Positions 48,148 to 59,668 of a stretch of 64,000 nt of DNA are shown one piece after another (the stretch's first letter is position 1; every line of letters starts with the position of its first letter). The notes beneath the pieces were generated by a model. That model was not told the DNA's origin, made no database searches, and saw nothing but the letters and a program-made list of their open reading frames with translations. The stretch lies in NCBI RefSeq assembly GCF_001556045.1, contig NZ_LSIC01000059.1, positions 62,001 to 126,000 of the forward strand, given 5' to 3'. Origin of the DNA: Bradyrhizobium sp. CCH5-F6 (GTDB lineage: Bacteria > Pseudomonadota > Alphaproteobacteria > Rhizobiales > Xanthobacteraceae). The position numbers and the translations under genes were made by a program.

Positions 48148-49944
48148 TTGCTTGACCGAACGCAGCCTGATCCAAACCAGAGCGCCCAGGATGTCGCATC
48201 CGGCGGCGTTCAGGAGCACGTTGCGGAAGACAAGCCGCAGGGCTGGCGACCGCTGAACTGGCTGAAGCGCGCCGGGCAGTTCTTCTTCGCGCTGTCCTTC
48301 TCGAGCCTGACCCGACGCATCGTCTCGCTCAACCTCGCCGGCCTCGTCGCGCTGGTGGCGAGCATCCTGTACCTGTCGCAATTCCGCGCCGGCCTGATCG
48401 ACGCGCGGGCGCAGAGCCTCCTGGTGCAGGCCGAGATCATCGCCGGCGCAATCGCGGCCTCCGCGACCGTGCAGACCAACGCCATCACCATCGATCCCGA
48501 CAGGCTGCTCGACCTCAAGCCGGGCGAGACCTATGGCGGTCCGGACGAATATTCGCCGCTCGACTTCCCGATCAATCCGGAGCGGGTGGCGCCGGTGCTG
48601 CGCACCCTGATCTCGCCGACCAAGACGCGCGCCCGCATCTACGATCCGAACGGCAGCCTGCTGCTCGACAGCCGCAACCTCGAAAACGTGCTGCGCTTCG
48701 ACCTGCCGCCGCCGGCCGAGAAGCCGGGCTTCGTCGAGCGCGGCATGGTCGCGGTGCGCACCTGGCTGAACCGCGGCGACCTGCCGCTCTATCGCGAGCT
48801 CGGGCCCGAGAACGGCAACGGCTATGCGGAAGTGGGCGACGCGCTTCAGGGCCAGAAGCGATCGATGGTGCGGGTCAATGCACGCGGCGAGGTGATCGTC
48901 TCGGTCGCGGTCCCCGTGCTGCGCTCGCGCGCGATCCATGGCGCGCTGATGCTGTCGACCCAGGGCGACGACATCGACCAGATGGTCACCGCCGAGCGCC
49001 TCGCCATCCTGAAGGTCGGCGGCGTCGCCGCCGCCGTCATGATCATGCTGTCGCTCTTGCTCGCGAGCACGATCGCGGGGCCCGTCCGCCGGCTCGCCGA
49101 CAGCGCCGAGCGCGTCCGCCGCCGCATCAAGGCCCGCATCGAGATTCCCGATTTCACGCGCCGCCGCGACGAGATCGGCCATCTCTCCGGCGCGCTGCGC
49201 GACATGACCAGCGCGCTGTACAGCCGCATCGAGGCGATCGAGATGTTCGCCGCTGACGTCGCCCATGAACTGAAGAACCCGCTGACCTCGCTGCGCTCGG
49301 CGGTCGAGACGCTGCCGCTGGCGCGCAACGAGACCAGCCGCGCGCGCCTGCTCGAGGTGATCGAGCACGACGTCAAGCGGCTCGACCGGCTGATCTCCGA
49401 CATCTCCGACGCCAGCCGGCTCGATGCCGAGCTGCAGCGCCAGGATGCGATCCCGGTCGATTTGCGCCGCCTGCTGACGACGCTCGTGTCGGTCGCCAAT
49501 GAGACCAAGCTCGGCCACGACGTTGCGGTCGAAACGCGCTTCGAGGGCCGCAGCCCGACCGACACCTTCGCCGTCAGCGGCCATGATTCGCGGCTCGGAC
49601 AGGTGGTCTCCAACCTGCTCTCCAACGCGCAATCATTCTCCGAAGCCGGCAGCAAGGTGCGCCTCACCTGCCGCCGCGTGCGCGGCGAGATCGAGATCGT
49701 GGTCGACGACGACGGCCCCGGCATTCGCGACGACGCGCTGGAGCGCATCTTCGAGCGCTTCTACACCGACCGTCCGCATCAGGGTTTTGGCCAGAACTCC
49801 GGCCTCGGCCTGTCGATCTCCAAGCAGATCGTCGACGCCCATGGCGGACGCATCTGGGCGGAGAACCGCCCCGGCCCGCTGGATGCCGAGGGCGAGCCGA
49901 CGGTTGCCGGCGCGCGCTTCGTGGTGCGGCTGCCGGCCCTATGA
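48148..49944 (+). CDS. chvG: Sensor histidine kinase ChvG
   Basis: This 598-residue membrane kinase has TM1 at about 58-77 and a periplasmic sensor domain (about 80-285). TM2 (about 289-310), a HAMP linker and the HisKA domain follow, with phospho-His373 in DVAHELKNPLTSLRSA. The ATPase domain has VVSNLLSNAQSF, DDDGPGIRDD and GLGLSISKQIVDAHGG. The only start in range is a TTG at 48148; no ATG/GTG alternative gives the full N-terminus. It follows chvI by 117 bases, and its stop overlaps the hprK start. Confidence 0.94.
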   Translation: MLDRTQPDPNQSAQDVASGGVQEHVAEDKPQGWRPLNWLKRAGQFFFALSFSSLTRRIVSLNLAGLVALVASILYLSQFRAGLIDARAQSLLVQAEIIAGAIAASATVQTNAITIDPDRLLDLKPGETYGGPDEYSPLDFPINPERVAPVLRTLISPTKTRARIYDPNGSLLLDSRNLENVLRFDLPPPAEKPGFVERGMVAVRTWLNRGDLPLYRELGPENGNGYAEVGDALQGQKRSMVRVNARGEVIVSVAVPVLRSRAIHGALMLSTQGDDIDQMVTAERLAILKVGGVAAAVMIMLSLLLASTIAGPVRRLADSAERVRRRIKARIEIPDFTRRRDEIGHLSGALRDMTSALYSRIEAIEMFAADVAHELKNPLTSLRSAVETLPLARNETSRARLLEVIEHDVKRLDRLISDISDASRLDAELQRQDAIPVDLRRLLTTLVSVANETKLGHDVAVETRFEGRSPTDTFAVSGHDSRLGQVVSNLLSNAQSFSEAGSKVRLTCRRVRGEIEIVVDDDGPGIRDDALERIFERFYTDRPHQGFGQNSGLGLSISKQIVDAHGGRIWAENRPGPLDAEGEPTVAGARFVVRLPAL

Positions 49945-50465
49945 GCGACGGCGGGCCCAGCGTTCACGCCTCCGCCGTCAAGGTCGGAACTTTTGCGGTG
50001 CTGATCCGTGGCCCGTCGGGCTCCGGCAAGTCCCGCCTTGCCTTTGATTTGATCATGGCAGGCCGCGCCGGCGTGGTCGAAAGGGCGGTCCTGGTCGGTG
50101 ATGACCGTGTCCATCTGGCGACAGTCGGCCATGAAATTGAGGCCCGTCCCGCCCCCGTCCTGGCCGGCCTGATCGAGATCCGGGGCCTCGGAATCCGCCG
50201 CTGCGACTTCGTGGAGCATGCGACCGTCGGTCTCGTGGTCGATCTGGACGCGGCGGATGCGGAGCGCTTGCCGGCGCCCGAAGCCCAGAAAACAAGCATC
50301 TTTGGTGTCGAAATACCGCGAATCCCCGTCGGTCGCGGCTATTCACCCCTCCCCCTGGTTGTTGCCGCGTTGACCACTACCAAGAGTTCATCTTCCGTTA
50401 ACCCTTCCGGCGATTGTTTGAAGGGAAATGGTAACCATATGAACCCCACTATCGCGACCGAGTAG
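49941..50465 (+). CDS. hprK: HPr kinase/phosphorylase, short alphaproteobacterial form
   Basis: This 174-residue protein corresponds to the C-terminal catalytic half of Gram-positive HprK. The P-loop GPSGSGKS is at 24-31 and DDR with downstream acidic residues follows; EIRGLGIR is the HPrK signature region. The C-terminus (SSSSVNPSGDCLKGNG) is degenerate. In alphaproteobacteria it phosphorylates the regulatory Ser of HPr and links PTS state to ChvG-ChvI. It overlaps chvG by four bases. Confidence 0.9.
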   Translation: MSDGGPSVHASAVKVGTFAVLIRGPSGSGKSRLAFDLIMAGRAGVVERAVLVGDDRVHLATVGHEIEARPAPVLAGLIEIRGLGIRRCDFVEHATVGLVVDLDAADAERLPAPEAQKTSIFGVEIPRIPVGRGYSPLPLVVAALTTTKSSSSVNPSGDCLKGNGNHMNPTIATE

Positions 50466-50598
50466 ACCGGCGAAGCTCCCCTTATCCATCCGTCTAGATT
50501 CAGGGAGATACGCAACATCCCCTCTTGCGCGGGGGCTCTGGATGGTCAAAGTGGCGCGTTCGTGCGGTGCACCAAAAGCGCCCGCGAGGAGTTTTCCG

Positions 50599-51000
50599 AT
50601 GATTGGTCTAGTACTTGTGACCCACGGGCGCCTTGCCGACGAATTCAAGGCAGCGCTTGAGCATGTCATGGGTCCACAAAAGCAAATCGAAGCGATCACG
50701 ATCGGCGCCGAAGATGATTCCGATCTCTGCCGAAGCGACATCATCGAGGCGGTCAACCGCGTCGATTCCGGCGACGGCGTTGCGATCCTCACCGACATGT
50801 TCGGCGGCACGCCGTCGAACCTCGCAATATCCTGCATGAGCCGGCCCAAGGTCGAAGTGCTCGCGGGCATCAACCTGCCCATGCTGGTGAAGCTCGCCAA
50901 GGTGCGCGAGGAGCGGTCGCTGCCCGACGCGATCGCGATGGCCCAGGAAGCGGGCCGCAAATACGTCACCATCGCCAGCCGCGTGCTCGCCGGCAAATGA
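50599..51000 (+). CDS. PTS EIIA component, mannose family (regulatory)
   Basis: This 133-residue EIIA(Man)-type protein has phospho-His9 in LVLVTHGRLADEF, and DMFGGTPSNLAIS follows the family pattern. No EIIB/EIIC sugar permease is present, so this is a regulatory PTS rather than a transport one. ATG 50599 has GAGGAG 8 bases upstream; earlier in-frame codons from 50542 lack similarity. Its stop overlaps the HPr start. Confidence 0.93.
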   Translation: MIGLVLVTHGRLADEFKAALEHVMGPQKQIEAITIGAEDDSDLCRSDIIEAVNRVDSGDGVAILTDMFGGTPSNLAISCMSRPKVEVLAGINLPMLVKLAKVREERSLPDAIAMAQEAGRKYVTIASRVLAGK

Positions 51001-51314
51001 GCGACGATGCGCCACAAGCGGGGGCAGGCGTGCCCGCGGGCGCGATCTCCAAGGACCTTCTGATCGTCAACAAGCGCGGCCTGCATGCCCGCGCCTCCGC
51101 GAAATTCGTCCAGCTGGTCGAGCGCTTCGACGCGCAGGTGTGGGTGACGCGCGGCGGCGAGACCGTCGGCGGCACCTCGATCATGGGCCTGATGATGCTC
51201 GCGGCAGGGCCGGGCACGACGATCACGGTTGCGGCGGCGGGTGCCGACGCCGAAGCCGCGCTCGCGGCGATCACCGAGCTCGTCGAGAGCAAGTTCAACG
51301 AGGAAGGGGTCTGA
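50997..51314 (+). CDS. ptsH: Phosphocarrier protein HPr
   Basis: This 105-residue HPr has the catalytic His30 in NKRGLHARASAKF and the HprK target Ser61 in GGTSIMGLMML, 31 residues later exactly as in classical HPr (His15/Ser46). A roughly 15-residue Ala/Gly-rich N-terminal extension precedes it. It overlaps the EIIA stop by four bases (ATGA), so hprK, EIIA and HPr act as one unit. It is convergent with the glycosyltransferase gene. Confidence 0.95.
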   Translation: MSDDAPQAGAGVPAGAISKDLLIVNKRGLHARASAKFVQLVERFDAQVWVTRGGETVGGTSIMGLMMLAAGPGTTITVAAAGADAEAALAAITELVESKFNEEGV

Positions 51315-51377
51315 CCTCTCACGCCGCGCTCAACTGCGCTCCCTCGCCCCGTTCTTGCGGGCAGAGGTGAAGCGAAC

Positions 51378-52955
51378 TCACTTCGCAGGCGGCGCGATGT
51401 AGACGTTCCAGCTCATCGACGGGCCCGCCCTGCCATGGGTGAAGCGGCGCGTCGTCATCACGATGCGCTCGGCATTCGGCGCGGTCTCCGACACCCATTT
51501 CTCGAAGGCGGGCAAGCGGCCGTCGGTCGGATCGAACACGCCGATGAAACCGTATCTCCTGGCATCGTCGCGCGAGGTCAGCCCGGAATCCCAGGCCTCC
51601 AACGGCAGCAATGCGGCCGGATGATCCGGGCTGTAGAACACCATCGGCTGGATCGACTCCATGGTGCCGGCGACGACGGCCCAGCGCGAGGCGAAGCGCG
51701 CGTGCCAGGCCTGGGTCAGCTCGCGCGCCAGCTCCGAGCGCGCGCCATAGGTCGACGTATTGCCGGCGTTGGCCGCCATCTCGCGCGTGGCGATCCAGGG
51801 CGAAGCGGCGAGCGTCGCGACGCTGAGCACCAGCCAGATCGCGGCGATGTTGAACAGTGACGCGCGCTGCACGCGCAGCGTCGGGATCGCGACCAGCGCG
51901 AGCGGAACCAGGAAGAACAGCGAGATGCCCCAATCGGTCTTCATGTAGATGCTGAAGACCAGCGCGCCGAGCGGCGGCCCGAAGGCGACGACGATCTGGA
52001 TGATCCAGACGTTCAGCGCCTGCGAGAGATTGACGCCGGAATTGCCGCCGCGCGCCCAGGCACGCGTGACGATGCGCGAGGGGGCGCGCAGCAGCAACTT
52101 GATCCAAGGCGGCACCAGCGCCATGGCCAAGGCCGCGAGCGCCACCGGCAATGCCAGCAGCCCCAGATTATGCAGCGCATAGCCGGCGACGAGCTGATGC
52201 ACCTGACTGCTGTCCTGGAGGCTGTAGGTGTCGCCGGCATAGGTCAGCGCCACGAAATGCGCCTCCGCCAGCCAGACGATGTGCGGGATCATCGCCGCGA
52301 CCATCGTCGCGATCGCCACCCATGGCGCGGGCGACGACAGGAATCGCAACCGGTCGGGATGGATCAGCGCGCCGGCCAGCCCGAGCAGGACTCCGGATTG
52401 CCAGCTGCGTTTCTCGAAGGCGTTGAGATAAGCGAGCACCAGGAGCGGCAGCGTGACGAGCTGGAGCAGGTCCGGGTTGTACTTGAAGCCCTTGAAATTG
52501 AAGATCGGGTAGAGCGCGATCATCACCACGACGAGGAAAGCGCGCCGCGCATCCACGACGCGCAAGCTCAGCAGCCAGCAGATCACCATGCCGACGCTCA
52601 CCGTCGTCATCGCGAGCGCGTAGGTCGCCCAGTCCGCCGCCGGGAACGCCTTGAACCAGAGGCCCGCCACCCAGCCCGACAGCGGCGGATGCTTGCCATA
52701 GCCCCAGAGGAATTTCTGGCCCCAGCCATAGGCTTCTGCGACGTCCATGTGAACGTCCTGCGCCGCCTTGAGATTGATCAGGATGAAGGTCCAGAGCACG
52801 GCATGCAGGATGGCGAGCTGGATCACCAGCCAGGGCCGCGCCTCGGGGCGCACCGCGCAGGCAACCAGCCAAGCCCGGAAGCGGTCGTAACTCAAGCGGG
52901 TCTTCGCCCGCGCTCTGGCGGATGGGATCGAAGTGGTCGACATGGGCCTGGACAT
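51378..52955 (-). CDS. GT39-type membrane glycosyltransferase
   Basis: This 525-residue polytopic protein has about ten membrane helices. The early lumenal loop has the family acidic motif: HMDVAEAYGWGQKFLWGYGKHPPLSGW, containing DVAEAY with HPPLSGW. That is typical of PMT/ArnT-like GT39 enzymes that use polyprenyl-phosphate sugars. The C-terminus is a soluble domain. The acceptor is unknown; lipid A, glycans or proteins are possible. Start at 52955 or, four codons later, 52943. It is divergent from lepA with a short gap. Confidence 0.85.
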   Translation of the reverse strand: MSRPMSTTSIPSARARAKTRLSYDRFRAWLVACAVRPEARPWLVIQLAILHAVLWTFILINLKAAQDVHMDVAEAYGWGQKFLWGYGKHPPLSGWVAGLWFKAFPAADWATYALAMTTVSVGMVICWLLSLRVVDARRAFLVVVMIALYPIFNFKGFKYNPDLLQLVTLPLLVLAYLNAFEKRSWQSGVLLGLAGALIHPDRLRFLSSPAPWVAIATMVAAMIPHIVWLAEAHFVALTYAGDTYSLQDSSQVHQLVAGYALHNLGLLALPVALAALAMALVPPWIKLLLRAPSRIVTRAWARGGNSGVNLSQALNVWIIQIVVAFGPPLGALVFSIYMKTDWGISLFFLVPLALVAIPTLRVQRASLFNIAAIWLVLSVATLAASPWIATREMAANAGNTSTYGARSELARELTQAWHARFASRWAVVAGTMESIQPMVFYSPDHPAALLPLEAWDSGLTSRDDARRYGFIGVFDPTDGRLPAFEKWVSETAPNAERIVMTTRRFTHGRAGPSMSWNVYIAPPAK

Positions 52956-53069
52956 GGGCGGTTGCGTAGCGCGTTTTGGTCCGTCTTGGAATCAGCTTGG
53001 CGTGAAGAAAGGCCCTGAAAATACAGCAATATGGTTGCCGCACGGGGATGTGAGTGGTATCCCGCGCCC

Positions 53070-54881
<1,812 letters not shown>

Positions 54882-55217
54882 GCAAGCGCTCACGCTTTCA
54901 CAGACGCATCAGCCGCCGTCATGCCCCGACCATTCGGATCGGGCAAAGCAAAAATCCCGAAAACAACCCCATGCACAGTAGACGGGGCCTTGCTGGGATT
55001 GAGCTTTTTCGAAAATTCTGTTTTTACGAATACTGTTTGACTCGTCGGGCAAACCAGGCGCATGATGCCACCATGGCCCCCGTCGCGTCACATCTCCCGC
55101 CGAGCCGGCCTGTCGGACTCCACCGCCGTCAGAGGGACGATCGCCAAGGCGGAGGAGGCGCGAACTCATCGCGTTCATGAATTCGCGCCCGCCGCTCAGC
55201 TCGAACCTGACACGCGA
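54882..55217. other. Intergenic region after lepA with the dispersed element
   Basis: No gene is supported in these 336 bases. An imperfect stem at 54923-54944 (GCCCC.GA / TCGGGC) lies just before the second copy of the 26-bp element at 54958. Between 54990 and 55040 the DNA is AT-rich by local standards. The rest, toward the MBL-fold gene stop, shows nothing recognisable. Confidence 0.5.
54958..54983. repeat. Dispersed 26-bp element, copy 2
   Basis: This is identical over 26 bases to 16895-16920. Here it lies downstream of lepA and not in the leader of any obvious gene. On the minus strand the element runs into GGGATTTTTGC and then a stem (54923-54944). The flanking bases on the other side (AATCCCAGC) also partly match those of copy 1. 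Confidence 0.85.
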
Positions 55218-56135
55218 TCAGTAGTCCCAGTACACCGGCACGAAACGAAAGGCATCGCCGTCGAGCGCCACACGTCCGACGGACGGGAATGGCATATGAG
55301 TGGCGACCAGCAGCTCGCCGGTCCTCGCCAACTCCCGCAGGAGCCGGTCCCGGACGCGGGCGGCCTCCTCCGGGTCGTGTTCGAAGCCGTTGTACCAGTC
55401 GGGATGGTCGAAGCCGACCGTGAACACGGCGTCGCCGGCGAAGGTCAGTGCGTCGCCTCCAGACGTGAGACGGACCACGCTGTGCCCGGGGGTGTGACCG
55501 CCGGTGCGACGGACGACGACGCCCGGCGCAATCTCGTGCTCCTCGTCGAACTGCCGTAACTGATTATGGTATGCCTTCGTGAACTGCCCGGCCGCCGCCC
55601 TGAGCGCGTCGGGAAACCCGGGCGGCATATCTGTACGGGAGAAATCAGGCGCCTCCCAAAAGCTGACCTCGGCGGCCGCAACGTGAATCTGCAGGTCGGG
55701 TCGTAACTGCTCCTTCACCCCATCGACGAGCAAGCCGCCGACATGGTCCATGTGCATGTGGGTCAGCACCACGTCGGTCACGGACGCGAGATCGATGCCG
55801 GCAGCTTCCAGCCGCCTGACCAACTGCCCGGCCCGCGGCAAGTGCAAGTCCGGATCAGATCCGAGCCCCGCGTCGATGAGGATGGTCTTACCGCCGCTGC
55901 GGACCAGGACCGCGTTCAGGGCCCAGTCGAAAGCGTCCGTCGGCAGGAACATGTCCTTCAGCCAGGCCGTTCGGACGGATGGGGCGGCGTTATGCCCCAG
56001 CATTTTTGTCGGCAGCGGAAGCACACCGTCGCTGACCACCAGCACGTCGATCTCGCCGACCTTCAAGGCGTAGCGCGACGAGACCAGCTCTTCGGGCTTC
56101 GGTTCAGCAAGGTGCGATGTGTTGTGTCGGTTCAT
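55218..56135 (-). CDS. MBL-fold metallo-hydrolase
   Basis: This 305-residue protein has the metallo-beta-lactamase metal site THMHMDHVGG with His126, His128, Asp130 and His131. The second His is in RRTGGHTPGHSVVRL, Asp in TFAGDAVF, and the last His in LLVATHMPFP. It resembles the methyl-parathion-hydrolase/AHL-lactonase branch, so substrates could be esters, organophosphates or lactones; none is established. ATG 56135 follows AGGAGA; an earlier in-frame start at 56174 has weaker signals. It is the last gene of a minus-strand group with the flavoprotein upstream. Confidence 0.9.
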   Translation of the reverse strand: MNRHNTSHLAEPKPEELVSSRYALKVGEIDVLVVSDGVLPLPTKMLGHNAAPSVRTAWLKDMFLPTDAFDWALNAVLVRSGGKTILIDAGLGSDPDLHLPRAGQLVRRLEAAGIDLASVTDVVLTHMHMDHVGGLLVDGVKEQLRPDLQIHVAAAEVSFWEAPDFSRTDMPPGFPDALRAAAGQFTKAYHNQLRQFDEEHEIAPGVVVRRTGGHTPGHSVVRLTSGGDALTFAGDAVFTVGFDHPDWYNGFEHDPEEAARVRDRLLRELARTGELLVATHMPFPSVGRVALDGDAFRFVPVYWDY

Positions 56136-56207
56136 GTTCGTCTCCTGTTGCGTGGTGCGGATCGTTCGATTCATTTCGAAATCTCCAGGTCGGTGTTGGC
56201 GAGGTGT

Positions 56208-57413
56208 TCAGAGATCGGTGACGCGCTCCGGATCGGCCGAGGCGAGCGCGGCGGCGCGTTCGGCGAGCGGCGGATAGATCCAGATCGTGTTGATCTCCCG
56301 CTTCGTCTTCTTCGCCTCCTCGCCGACCATCTCGACCTTCCGCTCCCAGCCGCGCGTGAAGAGCGCACCGGCTTCGCCGAGATCGAGGCAGGTGACGTAG
56401 GCCTTCTGGTGATACGGCCTGGTCGGAACGCCGAGCAGCTCGGCTGCGGCGTTGTTGCCGGCAAAGGCGCCCATCCGCGTGGCGTGCTGGCACGACATCA
56501 GCGCGTAGTTTCCGGCATCGTCGCAAGCTGCGCGCGCCGCGTCGCCGGTGGCGAAGACACCTGCCACGCCCGGCACGCGTAGATCGCGGTCGACCAGCAG
56601 CCGGCCAAAATTGTCGCGCTCGGCGGGAATCTGCGCGGTCAAAGGGGCAGCCCGCATGCCCGCGGCCCAGATCACCGTCGCGGCTTCGATTCGCTCGCCG
56701 TCGGACAGTGTGACACCGGACTTATCGAGCGAAGCGACACCGACGCCGAGCCGGGTCTCCACGCCGACCTGCCTCAGCGCATCCTCGATGATGGGACGCG
56801 CAGCTTCGCCCATATCGGGAGCGATCGCCTCGTTGCGCTCGACGATGATAACCCGCGGCTTGGCATCGCGGCCGAGGCTCTCGCGGAGCCGCGCCGGCAT
56901 TTCGGTCGCCGCCTCGATGCCGGTGAATCCGCCGCCGGCAACGACGACGGTGTCGCGCATTTCTGATACCGGCCAGCCCACCAGATGTTGCAGATGCCGG
57001 TCGAGAGCGATCGCATCGTCGAGCGTATCGACGCTGAAGCCATGCTCGGCAAGGCCTGGAATGTTCGGACGGAAAAGCCGGCTGCCCGTGGCCACGACCA
57101 GGCGATCATAGGACAGCTTCGTTCGTCTCCCTCCCGGCGTCGCCACGCCTACTTCACGCGCCTTGATGTCGAGCGTCTCGGCGCTGCCCTGCACGTAGAC
57201 CACATCGACCGCCTTGAGCACGTCCAGCAACGGCGCCGTCAACGTTTCGGGCTTCGGCTCGTAAAGCCGCGGACGAACCACGAGTGTCGGCTGTGGCGCG
57301 ACCAGCGCGATCTCGAGCTTGTCGGGCGAGGCACCCTTGATGTCGCGCAGGCGCGCGGCGGACAATGCGGCGTACATGCCGGCGAAGCCGGCGCCAATGA
57401 TGACCAGTCGCAT
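56208..57413 (-). CDS. NDH-2-like FAD-dependent NAD(P)H oxidoreductase
   Basis: This 401-residue flavoprotein has two Rossmann motifs: VIIGAGFAGMYAALSAARL near the N-terminus and VVVAGGGFTGIEAATEMPARL near residue 160. The FAD/quinone block VFATGDAARAACDD follows, then NYALMSCQHATRMGAFAGNNAAAE. It resembles type II NADH dehydrogenases and related carotenoid or quinone reductases, slightly shorter than classical Ndh. It has no obvious membrane anchor. It stands 72 bases upstream of the MBL-fold gene and 39 bases after the exported hydrolase gene, consistent with one transcript. Confidence 0.88.
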   Translation of the reverse strand: MRLVIIGAGFAGMYAALSAARLRDIKGASPDKLEIALVAPQPTLVVRPRLYEPKPETLTAPLLDVLKAVDVVYVQGSAETLDIKAREVGVATPGGRRTKLSYDRLVVATGSRLFRPNIPGLAEHGFSVDTLDDAIALDRHLQHLVGWPVSEMRDTVVVAGGGFTGIEAATEMPARLRESLGRDAKPRVIIVERNEAIAPDMGEAARPIIEDALRQVGVETRLGVGVASLDKSGVTLSDGERIEAATVIWAAGMRAAPLTAQIPAERDNFGRLLVDRDLRVPGVAGVFATGDAARAACDDAGNYALMSCQHATRMGAFAGNNAAAELLGVPTRPYHQKAYVTCLDLGEAGALFTRGWERKVEMVGEEAKKTKREINTIWIYPPLAERAAALASADPERVTDL

Positions 57414-57452
57414 GTGACGTCTCCTGTGATGTGAATGGATCGATGCGCAGGA

Positions 57453-58442
57453 TCAGGCCGCGATGAACGCCGACAGTTCGGCGTTCACAATGCTCGCATG
57501 GGTCGTGCAGATGCCGTGCGGCAGTCCCTCATGGATTTTGAGCGTGCTGTTCTTCAGGAGCTTCGCCGACAGCGGCGCGGAGTCGGCAACCGGCACGATC
57601 TGATCATCGCCGCCATGCAGGACGAGGGTCGGCACCGCGATGCTCTTCAGGTCTTCGGTAAAATCGGTCTCCGAGAAAGCCTTGATGCCGTCGTAATGCG
57701 CCTTGGCGCCGCCCATCATGCCTTGGCGCCACCAGTTCCAGATCACCGCCTGCGATGCCTTGGCGCCGGGGCGGTTGTAGCCGTAGAAGGGACCGCTCGC
57801 GAAATCAAAATAGAACTGCGCCCTGTTGGCGGCGAGTTGCCGGCGCAGATCGTCGAGAATGTCGATCGGCAAGCCGCCGGGATTTCCTTCCGTCTTCAGC
57901 ATCAGCGGCGGCACTGCGCTGATCAGCACGAGCTTGGCCACACGACCGCGACCGTACCGCGAGACGTAGCGGACGGCTTCGCCGCCGCCGGTGGAATGCC
58001 CGACATGGATGGCGTTACGGAGATCGAGGTGGTCGACGACCGCCGCGGCATCGGCCGCGTAATGATCCATGTCGTGGCTGCCGCCGACCTGGCTCGAGCG
58101 TCCGTGCCCCCTGCGATCGTGTGCAATCACGCGATAGCCCTTGCCGACGAAGTGCAGCATCTGGGTGTCCCAGTCGTCGGCGCAAAGCGGCCAGCCATGA
58201 TGAAATACGATCGGCTGGGCGGATTTCGGTCCCCAGTCCTTGTAGAAGATCCGTACGCCATCCTTCGTGGTCACCGACGTCATCGGGTCGGTCCACTGAG
58301 CGGAGGATTGCGAGCGGCTCGATCCTTCTCCCACCGCTGTCGATGAGCGGACGGAGAGTGAAATCGCAGACATGACCGAGGTCGCGAGGACCTTCCGGCG
58401 CGAGGAGTTTGCAAGCTGATTGAGCGGGACGTTCCAGGTCAT
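57453..58442 (-). CDS. Tat-exported alpha/beta hydrolase (non-heme haloperoxidase-like)
   Basis: This 329-residue protein begins with a twin-arginine signal ([18 protein letters not shown]), so it is exported folded. The mature enzyme resembles the chloroperoxidase/aryl-esterase branch. The oxyanion region is [14 protein letters not shown] and RRGHGRSSQ. The nucleophile Ser is in [14 protein letters not shown]. Asp is in [12 protein letters not shown] and the His in [14 protein letters not shown] 58442 has GGAGAAGAGG just upstream. Homologues are usually esterases or perhydrolases in practice. It may be the first gene of the minus-strand group. Confidence 0.9.
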   Translation of the reverse strand: MTWNVPLNQLANSSRRKVLATSVMSAISLSVRSSTAVGEGSSRSQSSAQWTDPMTSVTTKDGVRIFYKDWGPKSAQPIVFHHGWPLCADDWDTQMLHFVGKGYRVIAHDRRGHGRSSQVGGSHDMDHYAADAAAVVDHLDLRNAIHVGHSTGGGEAVRYVSRYGRGRVAKLVLISAVPPLMLKTEGNPGGLPIDILDDLRRQLAANRAQFYFDFASGPFYGYNRPGAKASQAVIWNWWRQGMMGGAKAHYDGIKAFSETDFTEDLKSIAVPTLVLHGGDDQIVPVADSAPLSAKLLKNSTLKIHEGLPHGICTTHASIVNAELSAFIAA

Positions 58443-58640
58443 TCCTCTTCTCCATGTGGTTGGCATGGGCACGCTGCTGATCTAGCGAACCGGATGTGCC
58501 GGTGCCCCAGCGCCATTGCGGCGATTGCAGAGCGATTGCTGTCGAGTCATTTCCGTTCCGATTCGATCGAGACGCGGCTCCTGATTTCGTTCTGACGCAT
58601 TTTCTTCACGTGAACCGATTTACACTTCGTCCGAAACGCT

Positions 58641-59600
58641 CTAGCGCCCAAGCCGGCGCCAATCGGTCGGGGTAGAACCGGTCAGCCGTTTGAATGCAGC
58701 GGCGAACGCGGTCTGGGAGGCGTAGCCGAGCGCGGCGGCGACCGTCACGACCGACGCGTCCGTCTCGCGCAGCATCTGCATCGCCTGCTCGAGCCGGTGC
58801 TGGCGCAACCAGGCATGGGGCGAGAGCCCGCTGCTTTCCTTGAAGGCCCGGCAGAAGTGGAAGCGCGATAGGCCGGCCTCCGCAGCGAGCGCCGCGAGCG
58901 AGACATCCGCATCGCTCTCCGAACGGAGACGCTCGATGGCGCGCATGAGCACCTTCGGCGCCAGTCCGCCCACAACCGGCTGGACCGCGGTCGGCGCGCC
59001 GGCATGCGCGGCCAGCAGACGCGTCGCGAGAAGGTCCGTCAGTTGCTGCCTGAAGAGCGAATCCAGCGTCTCATTGCCTTCCAGGACATCCGCGGCGCTC
59101 AGGAGCAGCCGGGAGGTGATGGGGTCGGGATGCGCAGTTCGCTCCACGAGATCGATCGGCCTGGCGGTGTCGGCTTCGTCGGCTACGCGCGCGAGCGTTC
59201 TGTGCGGAAGGTAGAGCTGAACGACGTCGACGGGTTTTGGAATATCCCATCTGGAACTCGCTCCCTCGGGAATGATGATCACGACCCCGGGACGAAACGT
59301 TCCCGTCGAGACAAACCGGCCCGAACGCCGCTCCATGCGCTGCACCGCGCCGTTGTAGGCCATGATCACATGATGGGTCATGGGCGCGACGACGTCGTGC
59401 AGCGGATCGTGTTTCCAGTGTGCGATCCCGCCGCCGGATGAGTCCAGGGCCATGCGGAACGGCTCGGTCCCGAGCACGCGGGCCATTTCCGCGTCGGCGA
59501 GAGGCCGCTCGGCCGCGGCTGGAGTGGCCTTGCGCGCCTCGGACGGAGCCGTCGGCTCCTCCTGCGAAAGATCGTGCGAGACAGGCTTGGTCATGGACAT
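58641..59600 (-). CDS. AraC-family transcriptional regulator
   Basis: This roughly 319-residue regulator has an N-terminal cupin-like domain (HHVIMAYNGAVQRMERRSGRF...PGVVIIIPEGASSRWDI) and a C-terminal double helix-turn-helix. The latter reads VSLAALAAEAGLSRFHFCRAFKESSGLSPHAWLRQHRLEQAMQML with VVTVAAALGYASQTAFAAAFKRLTGSTPTDW. The start is uncertain (59600 or 59594; open further upstream). It lies between the exported hydrolase and the NmrA-like gene on the same strand, so it may regulate this small redox/hydrolase cluster. Confidence 0.92.
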   Translation of the reverse strand: MSMTKPVSHDLSQEEPTAPSEARKATPAAAERPLADAEMARVLGTEPFRMALDSSGGGIAHWKHDPLHDVVAPMTHHVIMAYNGAVQRMERRSGRFVSTGTFRPGVVIIIPEGASSRWDIPKPVDVVQLYLPHRTLARVADEADTARPIDLVERTAHPDPITSRLLLSAADVLEGNETLDSLFRQQLTDLLATRLLAAHAGAPTAVQPVVGGLAPKVLMRAIERLRSESDADVSLAALAAEAGLSRFHFCRAFKESSGLSPHAWLRQHRLEQAMQMLRETDASVVTVAAALGYASQTAFAAAFKRLTGSTPTDWRRLGR

Positions 59601-59668
59601 GGACTCGCATGGGCTCGCATGCGCGTCGGCATGACGGTCGCGATGAAGTGCCGACGGCAGCCGGGGGG

